DNA from: Selenomonadales bacterium
GTDB lineage: Bacteria > Bacillota > Negativicutes > Sporomusales > UBA7701
DNA: 64,000 bases
Assembly (NCBI GenBank): GCA_029975165.1
Contig: JARKPR010000033.1
Coordinates: 33,160 to 97,159 of the forward strand
Reading direction: 5' to 3'
Part shown: positions 62,447 through 64,000 of the stretch, one piece after another
How the letters are laid out: each line of letters begins with the position of its first letter
How positions within the stretch are numbered: the first letter of the stretch is position 1
Made by a program: the position numbers and the translations under genes
Notes under the pieces: model-generated
Database searches by the model: none
What the model saw: only the letters and a program-made list of their open reading frames with translations
Told to the model about the DNA's origin: nothing

Positions 62447-63874
62447 ATGGCTTTTGATGCTCAACAGAGAAAAATCTATGACATATTTGCAGGTGATTTT
62501 AAATATGTAATACCTCGCTATCAAAGAAAGTATGTTTGGGAAGAGAAGCAATGGCGAGAACTTCTTGATGATTTAAAGTATTGTATTGAAGTAAATGTTA
62601 GCGACGAGAAGAATAATGAGTGGTCTCATTTTTTGGGTAGTTTTGTTTTCGAAAAAGACCAGAAAAATATGATTGTTATAGACGGCCAGCAAAGAATGAC
62701 AACCATTACCTTAATGCTTTGTGCAATTTGTGTATTGTTTAACGATTTGGGGGCAAAGGATCGCTTTAAGGGTGTCGTAAAGTATATTTTAGGTACTGAC
62801 GATTTGGGAAAAGATTTTTCTAGAGTAGACAATCAAGATTTACTAAATTTTCAATTAATAATTGAAGAGACAACAAAATATGATGATCTACAAAATAAAA
62901 GTAAATTGTTCAGTAGCTCATATCTTGAAGATGCACCTAAAGACAACGTTAACGTTAAAAGATGTTTTCAATTCTTTTATAATCAATTCCAAGATATGAT
63001 TGGCAATACCTCTAAGTCCGCTGAACTTGAGCTTAACAATATAAAAGATAAAATAATCGGATTAGATGTTATTGACATTAAGGCGACAAATCAACAAGAA
63101 AGTTATAATATCTTTGAAATTTTGAATGCTCGAGGTGTTGATTTAAAACAACATGAACTAATAAAAAACTATGTTTTTAAATATATTCATCCTCGTGCAA
63201 ATATTGATTCAGCCAAAATAAAGTGGGATAATATGGAGAAAAAACTATTCCTTAATAAGAACTCGGTTCTGGAATATTTTTTTACACATTACGTTGCTCA
63301 TAGATATGAAAAGCCTGTACAAGATAACACGGAATTCAGAATTATTAAGGCGCACTGCCCTAAAAGTAATATGACGAGTTTTCTAGATGACTTGTATAAC
63401 AAAGCTAATATATATCGTTGGTTTTATTTACCTGAAGAGTGTGATAATAATACTATAAGAGCGGCCCTACAGTTTTTTAATGATAATAACCATCGTCAAT
63501 TTAGGCCTATACTAATGTCAATTATTTCGGCATACATCCAAAATAAGATTAATAAAGATACAGCAGAAAATTTCTTTATCTTTATTCAAAATTTTTATTT
63601 TGCATACGGTATGGTCGGAAATGGAAAATCAAATTTAATTGAGGATATGGTCTATAATTATGCGAGAAAAATTGAAAATGAGTTTTCGAAAGGCATTATT
63701 GACGAGTTTATGGATAAACTACAAGGATATTATCCCTCTTTTGAGCAATTTTTGACAACGTTTAAGTTGCTCGGATATTCAAATACACTTAAATCTTATA
63801 GAACATCAAGCAAGAAAAAAGACGTGCAATATATTCTAAAAAATATTGAAGACTATTATCAAGACCGGCTATAA
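62447..63874 (+). CDS. DUF262 protein, probably truncated before DUF1524
   Basis: A 475-residue protein. The N-terminal DUF262 (ParB/Srx-like) domain has YVIPRYQRKYVWEEKQWREL and the nucleotide-site motif IVIDGQQRMTTITLML; the rest is a large helical region including EILNARGVDLKQHELIKNYV. Homologues such as GmrSD-type restriction proteins continue into DUF1524 with an HNH nuclease. This one stops at the linker (DVQYILKNIEDYYQDRL), some 20 bases from an IS110-type transposase. The gene is strongly AT-rich with A/T-ending codons, unlike its surroundings, which indicates recent transfer. AAGGAGG precedes the ATG. Confidence 0.8.
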   Translation: MAFDAQQRKIYDIFAGDFKYVIPRYQRKYVWEEKQWRELLDDLKYCIEVNVSDEKNNEWSHFLGSFVFEKDQKNMIVIDGQQRMTTITLMLCAICVLFNDLGAKDRFKGVVKYILGTDDLGKDFSRVDNQDLLNFQLIIEETTKYDDLQNKSKLFSSSYLEDAPKDNVNVKRCFQFFYNQFQDMIGNTSKSAELELNNIKDKIIGLDVIDIKATNQQESYNIFEILNARGVDLKQHELIKNYVFKYIHPRANIDSAKIKWDNMEKKLFLNKNSVLEYFFTHYVAHRYEKPVQDNTEFRIIKAHCPKSNMTSFLDDLYNKANIYRWFYLPEECDNNTIRAALQFFNDNNHRQFRPILMSIISAYIQNKINKDTAENFFIFIQNFYFAYGMVGNGKSNLIEDMVYNYARKIENEFSKGIIDEFMDKLQGYYPSFEQFLTTFKLLGYSNTLKSYRTSSKKKDVQYILKNIEDYYQDRL

Positions 63875-63895
63875 AAAGTCAAGTGGGAAGGAACG

Positions 63896-64000
63896 TTACA
63901 TGGCCGGGAGATAAGGAGCGTTGTCCCGAAGAACAGCAAAAATGATGGAAGTCATTTTGCGGCAGACATGACCGACAGCGGTCATGTGGGACTTTCCATG
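63896..64000 (-). mobile_element. 3' end of an IS110-family transposase gene (partial)
   Basis: The - strand is open from the window edge to TAA at 63898-63896, encoding 34 C-terminal residues: HGKSHMTAVGHVCRKMTSII then FAVLRDNAPYLPAM. The pattern GK-x-H-x-x-AV-x-x-x-x-RK-x-x-x-I-x-x-AVLRD-x-x-PY is that of the C-terminus of IS110/IS116 transposases. The distance from stop to the flanking gene is short, as expected for the compact right end of these elements. The rest of the element is outside the window. Confidence 0.65.

Noticed and set aside
63945..63999. A structured RNA at the right edge (CATGACC/GGTCATG and ATGGAAGTC/GACTTTCCAT stems)
   Set aside because: The same bases are better explained as the 3' end of a - strand IS110-type transposase gene.

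Overview
The window is a GC-rich bacterial chromosome segment with coding strands strongly biased to C at third codon positions. It carries a full late flagellar block, FtsEX, SecA with an RF2 that needs a programmed frameshift, a long-form ribosome hibernation factor, CsaB, ComFC, CsrA/FliW and a candidate raiA-type RNA. This set fits an endospore-forming Firmicute. The best guess is a high-GC relative of the Sporomusaceae (Negativicutes); Moorella/Pelotomaculum-like clostridia are the alternative. No rRNA, tRNA or CRISPR array was seen.

Layout. 1-4.5 kb: end of a sugar-phosphate isomerase-like gene, a 43-aa membrane protein, recD2, comF and a reverse-strand HD-GYP gene. 4.6-16.9 kb: flagellar block yvyF-flgM-flgN-flgK-flgL-fliW-csrA-fliB-flagellin-flaG-fliD-fliS-(fliT-like)-EF-hand protein. 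The flagellin leader has a hairpin with GGA in its loop beside the csrA/fliW genes, and flgM has a sigma-28 promoter laid over a terminator. 17-25.8 kb: an Fe-S protein, a 216-nt structured RNA candidate, a zinc-ribbon gene, a DnaA-box cluster with a frameshifted gene remnant, csp, hpf, secA, prfB and a DUF2993 gene. 26-32 kb: DUF5693 protein, csaB, yitT-like gene and a split transketolase. 32.4-39.7 kb: an M50 peptidase homologue, ftsE-ftsX-M23 hydrolase-ctpA (division-site wall hydrolysis) and an ABC-F ATPase. 39.7-46 kb: a metabolic cluster (TPP enzyme, short homoserine dehydrogenase, M20 amidohydrolase, MFS permease, old-yellow-enzyme homologue). 46-54.1 kb: TVP38 protein, three small enzyme-like proteins, a sensor histidine kinase, a LarA-like protein beside an atypical Nramp-fold transporter, and a secreted protein. 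54.2-62 kb: reverse-strand yidC and a rifampin-phosphotransferase-like dikinase, then a cyclophilin lipoprotein, a deaminase, two small reverse genes and a soluble CZB chemoreceptor. 62.3-64 kb: an AT-rich DUF262 gene that stops about 20 bp from the 3' end of a reverse-strand IS110-type transposase.

The most unusual content is between the genes. Two families of long-hairpin repeats recur. Family A is about 120 bp, with seven fuller copies plus fragments. Family B is about 210 bp, with four copies. The terminal arms of different copies differ in sequence, yet within each copy they are complementary, and an inner stem of family B also covaries. One family A fragment supplies the stop codon of comF, and a full copy separates the two transketolase halves.
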